Assembly (NCBI GenBank): GCA_902984215.1
Contig: CADWAF010004819.1
Span: 16,328 to 80,327, forward strand
Origin: Willaertia magna
Lineage: Eukaryota > Heterolobosea > Eutetramitea > Acrasida > Naegleriidae
Direction: 5' to 3'
DNA length: 64,000 nucleotides
Shown: positions 31,746 through 42,091 of the stretch, one piece after another
Numbering within the stretch: the stretch's first letter is position 1
Layout of the letters: every line of letters starts with the position of its first letter
Made by a program: the position numbers and the translations under genes
The notes under the pieces: generated by a model
The model's database searches: none
Seen by the model: only the letters and a program-made list of their open reading frames with translations
Told to the model about the DNA's origin: nothing

Positions 31746-34688
31746 ATGCTTCACAGGGTAGCTTCACAAACGAACAACAACAATCCAACAACATCCACAA
31801 CAAACAACAATCCATTCTCTAATGACATTCTCAATGTGAGCAATAATACTATTACCACATCCCAACAACATCCTTCTCTTTCCCCGCTAAAGAATGTACA
31901 TTTATCTACCACTTCTAAACTTTCAATGTTTCAACAACAACCCTCATCTTCCGCTGTAACAAACACTTTAAACAATGCTACGGTCCCTCCTCCTAATTTT
32001 CTCTCCAATTATCTAGAGCAAACTTCTCCTCAAATTAATTCTATTACTATTTCTCCTCCATCCAATACCTCATCCCCAAATCCTATATTATCTTCCGGTA
32101 TAACTAATCCGAACAACGTACCAACGATAATTACGAATGACGACGATCGCCACTATCTACCTTCGAAGCAAAGTATAGGGTTGATAACGAATAGTAATCA
32201 ATTTAATTCTCTTGTTAATAACTTGGCTAATGCTCAATATGCCAGTCAAACCAATACTATGCAACAACAGCATAATAGTTACCAACAAACAACTATACAA
32301 AATCAGCAACAACCTATTACAACAAATATGGTTAATAATGTTGCAAATAATAATACCAACAATAATAGTCAATTATTATTACAACAGCAACAACAATCTG
32401 CAGCCTTGTTTTCACCAATTGCTTGTAGTCATTGTAGAAGCTTACATAAAAAGTGTGGAAGAGAACTCCCAAATTGTCAACGTTGTGTTCAAACAAACCA
32501 TTTATGTATTTACCCTGAACGTAAAAGAAAGAGAAGTAATAAGCCTAAACAAGAACAACAAGATCAACAACAAACGTCACCAAATGGTGCAAATGGACAA
32601 ACTGACAGTAATGAGCTATTACCAACCGTTGCCTCTAATAATAATACGGAAAAAGCGGTACCTGTAAAGAAGAGAAATAAGAAACCTTCACCAACTTCTA
32701 ATAACAGTAATAATATTATCAATGCAATAGGAACAAGTACTGTTTCTCCAAATCCTATAATTCCCCCACCTACCCTTGGTATTGATCCACTGCCTACTAG
32801 TCTTCTCACTAATACTGTTCATAACTTTTCCTCAAATACTACAACCTCAAATACTGTATTTAAATCAGTTTCAGCTTTAGTTCTAGATATTTACTTTCAC
32901 TTTTATTCTTTTGGTTTTCCATTAGTGCCTAAAGACAAGATGCAAGCTTTACTAGAGTTAGTTCAATTAAAACAACAACAGCAACAAGCAGTGGGTATTG
33001 AACAACAACAATATTCTATTATGATGAAACAGTTTTATGAAAGAACTGCTAGTCAATATTGGTCTAATCCAACTGAAATGGAAAAGGATTTAGCTGTATA
33101 TTATGCTCTATTAGCTACATGTTTGCAGTCAACTGGTCCATTCGTTTATCAACAATATAAGAATATGAATGGTATAGTTAGTGGTAATGCAAGTCAAGAA
33201 GAAAATCAATCAAATAATAGAGCAGAGTATGATAATATAATGAATGGAGGTTATGATGTAAATAACAGGTCTAATAATTCAAACACATCTAATGAAGATG
33301 ATGTTTTTATTAATAATCTAAAGAATCGTTGGTTCCAACAATCTAAATCAATAATTGGTAAATATTTTGATGATATGGATTCAAGTTTAGCAATACCTAC
33401 AGCCCTTACCTTTTTAACATATTACTTATCTGGCGAAGGAGATTTATCCAGAGTAAAGATGTATGTAGGTATGGTTGGAAGTCTTTGTCAAAAGGCATGG
33501 TCTTCACTAAGTTGTTTTGGTATTCAAAGAGGAGTAATAGATGGAGGTAAAACAGTTATAGATAATATAACGAAAATTGAAGGAACTACTCCATCTACTG
33601 TTATGTATGGATTACCAGCTTTATTAATACATAGAATTTTAAAACCAGTTGAGTTATTCTTAGCAGAGTTTGAAGAACCAGAGAATGCATTGAAAATTAA
33701 ACTTCAACATGTTGGTAATAAGGTTAGAATAGATTTATCATTTGTTAAGGATTGGTCTAATATTAAAGATGATGAATTATTAGAATTAGAGAAGTTAATT
33801 AAGTTTTTAAAGAAATATATAGATTTATTATTTTCAATAATGTTAAAGAAAGAAACAATGTTTCATATTACATCTAGTTTAACATTTAATGACTTAGTTT
33901 TAGATGTTTATGAAAGATCTGTAACAAAGAAAGTTGATGAAATGTTAAGAATTGCTCAAGAAATAATTGATTTAACTAAAGGCCCAATATTTAGTGTTTT
34001 ACCACCACCATTTACAGTTTATGTTATAAAAGCAGTTAAAATTAGATTGAAATATGGTAAACCTACAGAGAATGTTTATTCTAATATTAATTTAAAAGAT
34101 GATTTAGTTGCATTAAAGATATTAATTGGCAAATATCCTTATATTCAAAAATATTATGGAGATGTTTTAAAAGAAGTTGAAAGTGTTTTATATTTCCAAT
34201 CATTTGCTAAACATACCTGTAACATAATGAATGATTATCCTACTTCTTCAGCTCCTGTCTCTACTCCAATGACATCCTATTTTAATGAAGATAGAGATCA
34301 AAATCAAGATTTATTCTCTTTCTTTAATGATTCCAACACTGCCTCAGGTTATGGCTTAAATTTTGATGATGAAATATTTAATAATTTATTCAGTTTAACA
34401 AGTGACCAATTACTTTCTGAATATCAATGTCCAAACACTATTTGTATAGATGGAGATATAGTTGAAATTCCTAATTGTGTTAAACCTGGTTCATTCTTAC
34501 CAATTTTATTAAAGAATTTATCAAAACAGAAGAGTGTATTACAAAATGTAGAGTCACAAAATCCAAATGATGGGAAAGTTAAAGAGCTACGTAATGAATT
34601 AATACAAGAATTAAATACATTTACTCAAAATGATGAAAGTACCAAATTGATTGTACAATTGTTTACAAAACAATTTTTGAATTTGTAA
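31746..34688 (+). CDS. Zn2Cys6 (GAL4-type) transcription regulator
   Basis: A 980-residue protein with a binuclear zinc cluster: C227, C230, C237, C244, C247 and C254 in the spacing CX2CX6CX6CX2CX6C, followed at once by a basic stretch (ERKRKRS) that would enter the DNA groove. The first 220 residues are Asn/Gln/Thr/Ser-rich. The C-terminal two thirds are helical and resemble in length the middle-homology region of fungal GAL4-type factors, but no fixed motif is certain. Zn2Cys6 clusters are mainly fungal and also known in some amoebae. Its target genes cannot be inferred. Confidence 0.85.
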   Translation: MLHRVASQTNNNNPTTSTTNNNPFSNDILNVSNNTITTSQQHPSLSPLKNVHLSTTSKLSMFQQQPSSSAVTNTLNNATVPPPNFLSNYLEQTSPQINSITISPPSNTSSPNPILSSGITNPNNVPTIITNDDDRHYLPSKQSIGLITNSNQFNSLVNNLANAQYASQTNTMQQQHNSYQQTTIQNQQQPITTNMVNNVANNNTNNNSQLLLQQQQQSAALFSPIACSHCRSLHKKCGRELPNCQRCVQTNHLCIYPERKRKRSNKPKQEQQDQQQTSPNGANGQTDSNELLPTVASNNNTEKAVPVKKRNKKPSPTSNNSNNIINAIGTSTVSPNPIIPPPTLGIDPLPTSLLTNTVHNFSSNTTTSNTVFKSVSALVLDIYFHFYSFGFPLVPKDKMQALLELVQLKQQQQQAVGIEQQQYSIMMKQFYERTASQYWSNPTEMEKDLAVYYALLATCLQSTGPFVYQQYKNMNGIVSGNASQEENQSNNRAEYDNIMNGGYDVNNRSNNSNTSNEDDVFINNLKNRWFQQSKSIIGKYFDDMDSSLAIPTALTFLTYYLSGEGDLSRVKMYVGMVGSLCQKAWSSLSCFGIQRGVIDGGKTVIDNITKIEGTTPSTVMYGLPALLIHRILKPVELFLAEFEEPENALKIKLQHVGNKVRIDLSFVKDWSNIKDDELLELEKLIKFLKKYIDLLFSIMLKKETMFHITSSLTFNDLVLDVYERSVTKKVDEMLRIAQEIIDLTKGPIFSVLPPPFTVYVIKAVKIRLKYGKPTENVYSNINLKDDLVALKILIGKYPYIQKYYGDVLKEVESVLYFQSFAKHTCNIMNDYPTSSAPVSTPMTSYFNEDRDQNQDLFSFFNDSNTASGYGLNFDDEIFNNLFSLTSDQLLSEYQCPNTICIDGDIVEIPNCVKPGSFLPILLKNLSKQKSVLQNVESQNPNDGKVKELRNELIQELNTFTQNDESTKLIVQLFTKQFLNL

Positions 34689-34702
34689 AATGTGAAATGA
34701 AT

Positions 34703-35860
34703 TTATTCTTGGTGAACTCTTAACCAAAACTTTCCAGGTCCCTTAATTAAGAAACAAGTAGAATGATCACCAAATGGTCTAATATTAAGATGTTCTTCAA
34801 ATGCAGTTAATCTATCGATTTGTTCAATAATAAATTCATCCATTTCATTCTTTAATTCTATTTCTAAATGTGCTTCAGTTAAGAATAATAAAACTTCAGT
34901 ATCTTCAGAGTTATCTGCAACTCTAAATTTATAGAAATGAAATGTTTGTGAATTATCTAATAATGTATTATCTTCATTAATTGTTGATTGTTTTAATTGT
35001 TTTTGAATTTCTTCAACTTGAAAATGAGACATTTCTAATGCAGTTGTAAAACAAATTAAATTTTCTAAACTTTTTAAACAAATTTCATTATTTTTTAATT
35101 GAATACTTGTAATTCTAGCATTACCATTAACACTTGATAAATAAATCTCATCTGTTCCAATATTAGAAATATTTTGAAATACCTTAACTTGTGTCTTTTC
35201 ATCTAATGCAGTTACAATATTACAATTTAAAGTACTTGTTCTAGTTATAATTGTTGTATTATATGAAAATTGTGGAATACAAATCTTTTGATTTTTGTTT
35301 TGTAATTTAACATAAAGTATTGAATGATCATCTAAAAATGAATAAATTAATTTAATACATCTTAATGGTATTTGTGGTGGTTGATTCATTGTTGGTGAAA
35401 CACTTTTATTAAATTTAGGTAATGTTAATTTATTATTATTATTTAAATCTATCTTTTCAAATTCATTCTTAATTGGAAGTGGTGGTAAATTAGGTGATGA
35501 TCTTTTTTGATCAATAACTTTAGGAAGTGGTGGTAACTTTCGTTCTTCATTAGTAATTACAGTTGAGGTAGTTATTAATTCTTTAATTTGATCTTGTTCG
35601 GAATTATTAATAAATTTAAGTTCAATAGTATCTTCTTCATTAGATGATATTTTATTTTCTTCTTCTTCTTCATTTAAATCATCTAATGAATGTAATAATT
35701 CTTCTTCTAATCTTTCTGTTAATTCTTCACTTGTTGGTGATGAATTTGATTTTGTTAAATTACTAATATCTATTTGATCTATCTTCACTTTATTTTCTTC
35801 TATTGCAGTAGTGTGATTGTCTGATGAAAGTATCTCTTCTACAAATTGTTCTTCATTCAT
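34703..35860 (-). CDS. AIM24-family-like protein
   Basis: A 385-residue protein. The first 160 residues are acidic, with Pro-rich KLPPLPK and NLPPLPIK motifs that could bind SH3-like partners. Residues about 175-385 are beta-rich, with strands ending in FTTALEMSHFQ, EVLLFLTEAHLEIEL, LTAFEEHLNI and GPGKFWLRV. This order resembles the AIM24 beta-barrel, whose last strand reads GPGTVYxQ. In yeast, AIM24 is a mitochondrial protein linked to cristae organisation, but this one has no visible presequence. The family call is by pattern. The 3' end lies 14 nt from the convergent regulator stop. Confidence 0.5.
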   Translation of the reverse strand: MNEEQFVEEILSSDNHTTAIEENKVKIDQIDISNLTKSNSSPTSEELTERLEEELLHSLDDLNEEEEENKISSNEEDTIELKFINNSEQDQIKELITTSTVITNEERKLPPLPKVIDQKRSSPNLPPLPIKNEFEKIDLNNNNKLTLPKFNKSVSPTMNQPPQIPLRCIKLIYSFLDDHSILYVKLQNKNQKICIPQFSYNTTIITRTSTLNCNIVTALDEKTQVKVFQNISNIGTDEIYLSSVNGNARITSIQLKNNEICLKSLENLICFTTALEMSHFQVEEIQKQLKQSTINEDNTLLDNSQTFHFYKFRVADNSEDTEVLLFLTEAHLEIELKNEMDEFIIEQIDRLTAFEEHLNIRPFGDHSTCFLIKGPGKFWLRVHQE

Positions 35861-36007
35861 TTTTTTTTATTTTTTTTTTATTTTTTTAACAAAGGTTAAA
35901 GTTATTATAACAACGCAAAACGCTTCCTTTTTTTAATTGTTGAATCGGAAGCTTGTTAGAGCTAGTTAAAATTTATTGTAAAATGTTTTAAAATTTTGTA
36001 AAAAAAA

Positions 36008-36753
36008 ATGAATGAATTTTTAGCAAATTTACATTTAGAAAGAATGGAAAGATCTAAAAAAACATTAACTATTCAATCCATTGAAATAAAACCATTTGGT
36101 ACAATTTATTTAAAAGAACATTCTGGATATCATATAGGTATGTTAGATTACTTTCCTTTTTTATACAATATCATATAGGTAGTCATATATGGAATGGTTC
36201 AATAATTTTATTAAATTATTTATTAAAATTAAAAAAAGAAAAAAATATAATTTTTAAAAATGTTATTGAATTAGGAAGTGGTGTTGGATTAACTGGAATT
36301 GGTTATCACTTTCTTGGACATTTATTAAATGAAGAAGAAAATTGTAAAATGATTGTAACAGATCAACCAGAATTAAATAATCTTTTAAATGAAAATATAA
36401 ATTGTAATTTTGAAAAGAGAAATCTGACAAATGAACGCAAACAAATTGAAGTTAGAAATTTAAGTTGGAATAAAGAAAATTGTGAAAATGTTTTAAAAGA
36501 ATTTGGACAAAATTATTTTAATTGTTGGATAGGTGCTGACATTGTTTATAATAACGATATTAATGTATTTAATAACTTGATAGATACTATCCGTGTAATG
36601 CATGACAATAACCAAGACATTGTAGGCTTTCTATCTTATAAGGAAAGGGATTCCCTTGAAAAGTACTTTTTTCAGCAATTACAAAATTATAATTTCACCG
36701 TTGAGCAAATTTGTACGAATAGTGGACAATACATTTTCAAAATCACCAAATGA
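36008..36753 (+). CDS. METTL21-type protein lysine methyltransferase, two exons
   Basis: Exons 36008-36137 and 36179-36753, with a 41-nt intron, give 234 residues. Start is an A-run ATG. The SAM-binding motif I is VIELGSGVGLTG; the upstream WNGS corresponds to the family's W-x-x-[GS] motif; and GADIVYNN matches the DxxY motif of the METTL21/EEF2KMT class, which methylates lysines on chaperones or elongation factors. The substrate is unknown. The gene is single-domain and close to family length. Confidence 0.8.
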
Positions 36754-36830
36754 TATTTTCTCCATAAGGTAATTGGTTATTAATAATAAAATGGGTACCT
36801 AGTACAGCACAATATTTATTAAAGAATCAT

Positions 36831-37475
36831 TTACAGCTTGAGTTTAAAGAAGGTTTGTTGTGGATTTTGTTTTTTAAATTTCATTTCATCAAATAGGTTG
36901 TGACTAAATCTTACATTATAATTGTTCTTCTTATTGTTTTTCTTTTTAATTTTGTTATTAGATTTAAAGTCAACAAATTCTACCTGCGTTGGGCTAGAAT
37001 TATTTGAACTGCAGCTACTTTGCACACTTCCCCTTCGTCTTTTTCTATTAACTTCTTGAGGTTGTTGGGGGACAGGAGGTGTGAGATGAGCTGTTTGGTT
37101 ATTAGATATGAGACCACTGCAATTTATACACAACATTGGAGGTGAAGAAAGTGCCTCTTGTTGAGGTTCAAAGAATCCGTTATGAAAGTAAAAAGCGTCA
37201 TTACACTCTGTATGAGTGAAATAATTATCTACATAGTTATTTACAATTGGGGTAGGAGTTGGATTAAATAACAATTCAATATTTTCTCTATTTACATGGT
37301 TACTATTTGCTTTTGTCTCTCCAGAACTATTATTAATGTTGGTGGCTTTTGTTGACCAAGTCAAACCTAAGTCTGAGGTTACATCTTTCAAGGCATCGTC
37401 TATTAAGTCATACAATGCACGAATCTCTTTAGGGTTCATTTGACTTGTGTTTTCACTAAAGGCAAAACTGGACAT
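36831..37475 (-). CDS. Unrecognised basic, low-complexity protein
   Basis: From the ATG at 37475 the protein has about 214 residues; an earlier ATG at 37553 would add a 26-residue stretch that looks non-coding. It contains an N-terminal helix (PKEIRALYDLIDDALKDV), a CINC pair, a basic RKRRRG and a C-terminal Lys/Asn-rich stretch that could be a nuclear localisation signal. No known domain is seen. Confidence 0.5.
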   Translation of the reverse strand: MSSFAFSENTSQMNPKEIRALYDLIDDALKDVTSDLGLTWSTKATNINNSSGETKANSNHVNRENIELLFNPTPTPIVNNYVDNYFTHTECNDAFYFHNGFFEPQQEALSSPPMLCINCSGLISNNQTAHLTPPVPQQPQEVNRKRRRGSVQSSCSSNNSSPTQVEFVDFKSNNKIKKKNNKKNNYNVRFSHNLFDEMKFKKQNPQQTFFKLKL

Positions 37476-37918
37476 TGGTATTATTTCGTTTTTTAACTCG
37501 TTTTTTCTTGTGAGTTTAGATTTAACAACAAACAAACTTATCTTAAAAAACACCGCCTGACACGAAAAGAAAATTACATATAAGTGTCACATTATAAGGG
37601 CAGGATAGATGGATTCTTTTCTTGCAGTTCACAAAGCGAATCACGGTATTGCATTGTTGAAGTCATTACTCCACAAGATTTGCAAATTGCTCGTGTTAAA
37701 GTAAACCCTCCAATAATTCCGCAAATTGGTTACTGTATCAACAACATCCACAGCACGTTAACTACTAATTTGTCAGAGAATCAATTTTAGTAGTATTTAA
37801 AATGGAAATATAAACCAATTGGAATTTTTACTGAATGACTAATAAAGTGGTGTATTTGCTTGTAGTCAAGTCAATTAGCGAACAGTAAACTTTTTAATGC
37901 ATGTTTAATTGTTTAAAA
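37476..37918. other. Intergenic region
   Basis: A 443-nt spacer. It contains a 68-codon open frame from 37584 that begins with GTG, not ATG, and no splice-compatible upstream ATG was found. I do not call it a gene. No repeat or RNA gene is seen. Confidence 0.45.
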
Positions 37919-39025
37919 TTATTTATTGAGTCCATAAGTTAAACTTAAAATTAATTGTATAAATAATATAATTAAAGGATTCCAAACTACAAAATAACGA
38001 GTTAAATCCAACACAGAAATATAAAATTCTGAATCACTATTCCATGGGAAATTCTTTTGTAATAAATCTAATTCTTTTGGATTAGCAATTTCTTTACAAA
38101 TTGGACATGTTTGTTTCTTTCCAACAATGAACCAACCTCTAATACAAAATTCATGAAATTTATGTCCACATGTCAAAACTTTTGTTTCTTGAATTGTTTT
38201 TCTCTTCTTTTTAGAAGAAGTATTATTTGAAACATCTCCTTCATCAATAATGCTTCTATTAAATAAAGGTTGTTTATCTGTTGTACTAATTTCTCCTTCT
38301 TCATTATTGTCATTTGAATAAATATTACTTTCAGGATCAATCTCTAATTTTGATTCATATTTTAATTCTTGATTACAAATACCACATATTCTATTTAATT
38401 GTGAAGGAGATAAATAAAATTTATTTCTATCAGCTTCTAAAGTACTTGAAATTGCTTCTGTACATAAATCACCACAATCTCTAACTAAAACACCAAAATA
38501 AAGACCATAAAATATTAAGATATCAGGTGATGGAAATAAGAATTTAAATATTTCTAAATCAAATAAAAGTTTAGAAATTATTATTGTATATAACCCAAAA
38601 AATAATTCTAAACAAAATAGACAAGTTCCAGCTATTGTAATAAAATGTGATAATTTATGAACTGAATAAAACCAAACATAAACTTTTTTAGGTGTATTTG
38701 GTGAAAGTGCTTTTCTTAAAGATAAATATCCTATATAACAAGTAACAATTGAATAAATAGTCCAAATAATTAACATTCTTTTATAATTTAATAATCCTCC
38801 AACAAATATTATAAATAAGGCTGGGAAAAGCCACATTAAAGTAAATGAAGTCATTAAATAAGATTTTCTATGATATTTTTTCCATAATTGTACAACACAT
38901 TGAAGTATAATAATTAAAATTATAATAAAAAGAAAAAATCCGGAAGGTATTACAGGTGGAGTATTAATTTGATTGTCTAAAGTTGGTGGTCCTTCTAATG
39001 GCACAGTTGTTGGGTCTTGATTCAT
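37919..39025 (-). CDS. RNF121/RNF175-like membrane RING E3 ligase
   Basis: A 368-residue protein with about five hydrophobic segments (near 30-46, 61-79, 86-103, 127-151 and 167-181) and a C-terminal RING. The ring ligands are C214, C217, C286, H288, H291, C294, C307 and C310, a C3H2C3 set. The strings HEFCIRGW and VGKKQTCPICKE are hallmarks of RNF121, which acts in ER/Golgi protein quality control. A hydrophilic insert of about 65 residues lies within the ring between C217 and C286. A final hydrophobic segment follows the ring. The call is strong. Confidence 0.9.
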   Translation of the reverse strand: MNQDPTTVPLEGPPTLDNQINTPPVIPSGFFLFIIILIIILQCVVQLWKKYHRKSYLMTSFTLMWLFPALFIIFVGGLLNYKRMLIIWTIYSIVTCYIGYLSLRKALSPNTPKKVYVWFYSVHKLSHFITIAGTCLFCLELFFGLYTIIISKLLFDLEIFKFLFPSPDILIFYGLYFGVLVRDCGDLCTEAISSTLEADRNKFYLSPSQLNRICGICNQELKYESKLEIDPESNIYSNDNNEEGEISTTDKQPLFNRSIIDEGDVSNNTSSKKKRKTIQETKVLTCGHKFHEFCIRGWFIVGKKQTCPICKEIANPKELDLLQKNFPWNSDSEFYISVLDLTRYFVVWNPLIILFIQLILSLTYGLNK

Positions 39026-39185
39026 TTTTTTTTCTAATAATAATAGAACGCCTATATTGTAATTGAAATTGCTTCTTCTCTTCTTCTTTCTACATTAATT
39101 AGAGCCATTTGTTTCCGATAGCATTGTCAGTTTTAATCTTTTTTAAAGTTTAACTTAACTCGATGCTGATTAAAATTATGAAAAA

Positions 39186-40256
39186 ATGACATTAAAATTA
39201 AATGCATTAAATTTTGAAGAACATTTAAGCCAAGTATTAAAATCAAGTGATGATGTTAGAATAGGTGAAATAATTTATAACTATCCAATATTGGATCATT
39301 TAAATGATAATAACAAGGAAGAATTAATAAAAGAATTTAAAAATCAATTTAACAATTTAGATCAACACACTATTGATATTGCAATCATTGGATTTCCTTT
39401 TGATGAAGGATGTAAGAGAAATGGTGGAAGAATAGGAGCAAAAGAAGGTCCTAAAAGTTTTAGGAAATTAAGAAAAAGAGCTGGAACAATTTTTAATGCA
39501 GAATATTCTATTGATTGTTCCGATTTAGTTATTGTAGATTTAGGAGATGTAACAGTACCTAGTAATACTTTAGAAGATGCTCATAAAGCTTTAGAAGAGG
39601 CTGTTTTCCTTGCATATAATGAATTTCACGCCAATGTTGTTTTTGTAATAGGAGGAGGTAATGATGAATCATATCCTAACGCAATGGGCTTACTTAGAAC
39701 GGTAAAGGATTATTCTACTGTTGGTGTTGTAAATATTGATGCCCATCTTGATGTGAGGGATAAGAAGGATGGTTTACATCATTCAGGTTCACCTTTCCGA
39801 AGACTTTTACAAACAGAAGGATTTGAAAGTAAACATTTTGTTGAATTCGCAGCTCAAGGTACACAATGTTCATTAGATCATGTAAATTTTGTAGAAAAAG
39901 AACATAATGGAAAGATTTATTGGCTTTCAAAAGAAATTCAAACACAAGGTTGTTTAAAAACATTTAAGGAATTACTTTTTGAAAAGGAATTTTCTAAAAC
40001 AAATTATATCTTTACTAGTTTTGATTTAGATTCAATTAATTTAAGTTATGTCTTGGGTGTATCATGTCCTTCAGCCTTAGGTTTAACAGCTCAAGATGCT
40101 TTTGATATTTGTTTTGAATCTGGAAAGTGTGAAAGAGTGAAACTATTTGATTTATCAGAATATAATCCAATCGTAGAAGAATATAATACTGGTAAAGTAG
40201 TTTCTGGTATGTTTGTACATTTCTGTATGGGTTATGCTTTACGAAAGAATAAATAA
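39186..40256 (+). CDS. Formiminoglutamase-like ureohydrolase
   Basis: A 356-residue arginase-superfamily enzyme, best fitting formiminoglutamase (histidine degradation). Metal-binding motifs: GGGND at 156-160, DAHLD at 185-189 and the DxD of SFDLDS at 280-282. The first motif normally ends in His (GGxH) and ligates one Mn. Here Asn159 stands in its place. From memory, a trypanosome formiminoglutamase also carries Asn there, which would fit a discobid. Upstream, GFPFDEGCKRNGGRIGAKEGP matches the family N-terminus. The substrate is inferred; agmatinase or guanidinobutyrase are alternatives. Confidence 0.8.
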   Translation: MTLKLNALNFEEHLSQVLKSSDDVRIGEIIYNYPILDHLNDNNKEELIKEFKNQFNNLDQHTIDIAIIGFPFDEGCKRNGGRIGAKEGPKSFRKLRKRAGTIFNAEYSIDCSDLVIVDLGDVTVPSNTLEDAHKALEEAVFLAYNEFHANVVFVIGGGNDESYPNAMGLLRTVKDYSTVGVVNIDAHLDVRDKKDGLHHSGSPFRRLLQTEGFESKHFVEFAAQGTQCSLDHVNFVEKEHNGKIYWLSKEIQTQGCLKTFKELLFEKEFSKTNYIFTSFDLDSINLSYVLGVSCPSALGLTAQDAFDICFESGKCERVKLFDLSEYNPIVEEYNTGKVVSGMFVHFCMGYALRKNK

Positions 40257-40344
40257 GAAGACGAAACAATTCATTAGTTTAATTGACAATTAAAATTTCA
40301 GAATTAAATTCAAAGAAATTACAAAGAACTCCTGGAAGAAAAAA

Positions 40345-41134
40345 ATGAGCGTTTTTAAATCTGGTTGGTAGCGTTTTTTCATAATTTTCAAAGTAATCAA
40401 TTAACTTGGATTTAATAAATAAATAGGTTCTTGGATTGGTAGTTATAATATTAATGAAAAACAAAGTCATTTAACTCTAGTTCTTAATTTTAACAATGGT
40501 AAAATTCAAGGAAATGGTACTTGTGACACTCTTGGGTATGTTGGTGTCACAGGAAGGTTTACTAATAGTTCACCTTATGAAACTGAACTATTAATTGAAT
40601 CATTTAAATTTTCTACAACATTAGAATTTAAAGGATATAGAGAATCTCAATTTAAAGGTGTTTTTGGAACTTGGAAAGCGAAAAAGGATGGAAATACCAC
40701 AATAAATTTGACTGGTGGAAATTTTTCAATTAAACCTGATGCTAATAATGATGGAAAACAAACAGATGATTGGTGTATGTTAATTATTATTTAATCTTAT
40801 TTAATTATTAATTTAATTAGCAAAGGATTATGCAAAGTTAAAAAAGAAAAAGGCATTAACAGAAATGGGATTTGAAGAATCACTTGTTGAAAAAGCAATT
40901 GAAAAATGTTTAACTCAAGAAGAAGCATTAGAATGGCTAATGAATCATGTAGAAGATAATAACAATAACGAAACACAAACAACTAGATCTACAAATAATA
41001 ATAACGATGATTCAAAATTAAAAGAAGAAGATATTCAACAATTAATGGATCTTGGAGTGGATAGAGATCAAGTAATTGAAGCATTAAAATGTTGTAATTA
41101 TAATGTAGAACTAGCAGCTAACATGTTATTCTAA
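40345..41134 (+). CDS. Beta-domain protein with two UBA domains, three exons
   Basis: Exons 40345-40363, 40427-40774 and 40821-41134 join over introns of 63 and 46 nt into 226 residues. The first donor (GTTGGT) is weaker than usual here. Residues about 8-100 form a beta-rich domain with the pattern WIGSY, IQGNG, GVTGRF and GVFGTW, seen in amoeba proteins with W-x-G repeats. The C-terminal half carries two UBA-like motifs (MGFEESLVEKAIEKC and LMDLGVDRDQVIEAL), each with the M/L-G loop and leucine helices, indicating ubiquitin binding. It is probably an adaptor for ubiquitinated cargo. The neighbour at 41206 encodes an E2. Confidence 0.65.
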
Positions 41135-41205
41135 ATCCAAATATAGAATTACATAAAAATACACACGCATTATTACAATTTGTAAAGTTTTTAAAATAAA
41201 AAAAA

Positions 41206-41706
41206 ATGGCCAGCACTAAAAGATTATTAAAAGAATATAATGAAGTACAAAAAGCAAAACATCAAGAGAATCAACAACATGATATAATACTACAACCCGA
41301 TGAAAATAATATTTATCTATGGTATGCTAAATGTTTAGGACCTAAAGATACATCTTATCAAGGAGGAATATTTGAATTAAAAATCCAAGTGCCAACAAAC
41401 TATCCAATCAGTGCACCAAAAATAGAGTTTTTAACAAAAATCTTTCATCCAAATGTACATTTTGAAACTGGAGAGATATGTATGGATATTTTAAAAGATA
41501 AATGGAGTCCTGTTTGGACTTTATTAACAATTTGTAGAGCAATTGTTTCAATGCTTTCAAATCCACATGAAGGATCTGGAAGTCCATTAAATTGTGATGC
41601 AGGTAATTTATTAAGATATGGAGATGATAGAGGTTTTAATTCAATGGCTAAAATGTATACTAAACTTTATGCTTTAGAACAAAATCTTAAACATAATTAT
41701 AATTAA
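41206..41706 (+). CDS. PEX4: Ubiquitin-conjugating enzyme, PEX4-like
   Basis: A 166-residue E2 with the catalytic Cys92 in GEICMDIL and the preceding HPNVHF. The strings HPNVHFETGEICMDIL, LTICRAIVSML, SPLNCDAGNLLR and RGFNSMAKMYT resemble the peroxisomal E2 PEX4 (plant UBC21), which monoubiquitinates the PEX5 receptor for recycling. The NCDAGN stretch distinguishes it from UBC4/5-type E2s. Single exon, A-run start, family length. Its 3' end lies 8 nt from the convergent APC13-like stop. Confidence 0.85.
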   Translation: MASTKRLLKEYNEVQKAKHQENQQHDIILQPDENNIYLWYAKCLGPKDTSYQGGIFELKIQVPTNYPISAPKIEFLTKIFHPNVHFETGEICMDILKDKWSPVWTLLTICRAIVSMLSNPHEGSGSPLNCDAGNLLRYGDDRGFNSMAKMYTKLYALEQNLKHNYN

Positions 41707-41714
41707 TCAATAAG

Positions 41715-42032
41715 TTATTGTTCTTCTTCTTCTTGAATAAATATTTGTAAATTTAAATCATTCCATTCTTCTTGTCTTTGAGAATTACCATTTCCGAAAG
41801 GAATTGAATGATTTTGTAAAACTGAATTATCAACAAGTGAATGATTATTTGTTAAAAAGTGATTTTCTTCTATTGTTGTTGGATTATTTATTATTTGATT
41901 ATTTGTTGATTTTATTTGATTATTTACAGGTACAATAATATCATCATTAGGTAATGTATCATTTTGCCATTCCATATCAACAATATCAATTAATTTTCTC
42001 TTTTGAAAAACTGCATGAAAATTACTATCCAT
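41715..42032 (-). CDS. APC13: APC13-like subunit of the anaphase-promoting complex
   Basis: A 105-residue protein beginning MDSNF. Two conserved blocks match APC13/SWM1: KLIDIVDMEWQNDTLPNDDI near residues 13-32 (human form has a LDLIDDAWREDKLP block) and EEWNDLNLQIF near 88-98 (human: WTDLALQYL). The middle is Asn-rich and disordered. APC13 helps assemble the TPR arm of the complex. The call rests on these two short blocks plus the size. Confidence 0.7.
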   Translation of the reverse strand: MDSNFHAVFQKRKLIDIVDMEWQNDTLPNDDIIVPVNNQIKSTNNQIINNPTTIEENHFLTNNHSLVDNSVLQNHSIPFGNGNSQRQEEWNDLNLQIFIQEEEEQ

Positions 42033-42091
42033 TTTTTAATTTTTTTAAACATTAAATTTTGGAGGGAAAATAAACTTTACAATGTTATAAA

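Noticed and set aside
37584..37790. 68-codon frame with a GTG start
   Set aside because: No ATG or splice-compatible upstream exon; eukaryotic initiation at GTG is not expected.
37919..42032. A ubiquitin-pathway gene cluster
   Set aside because: RNF121-like, UBA, PEX4-like and APC13-like genes lie on both strands with an unrelated enzyme between, so co-regulation is not supported; chance is enough.
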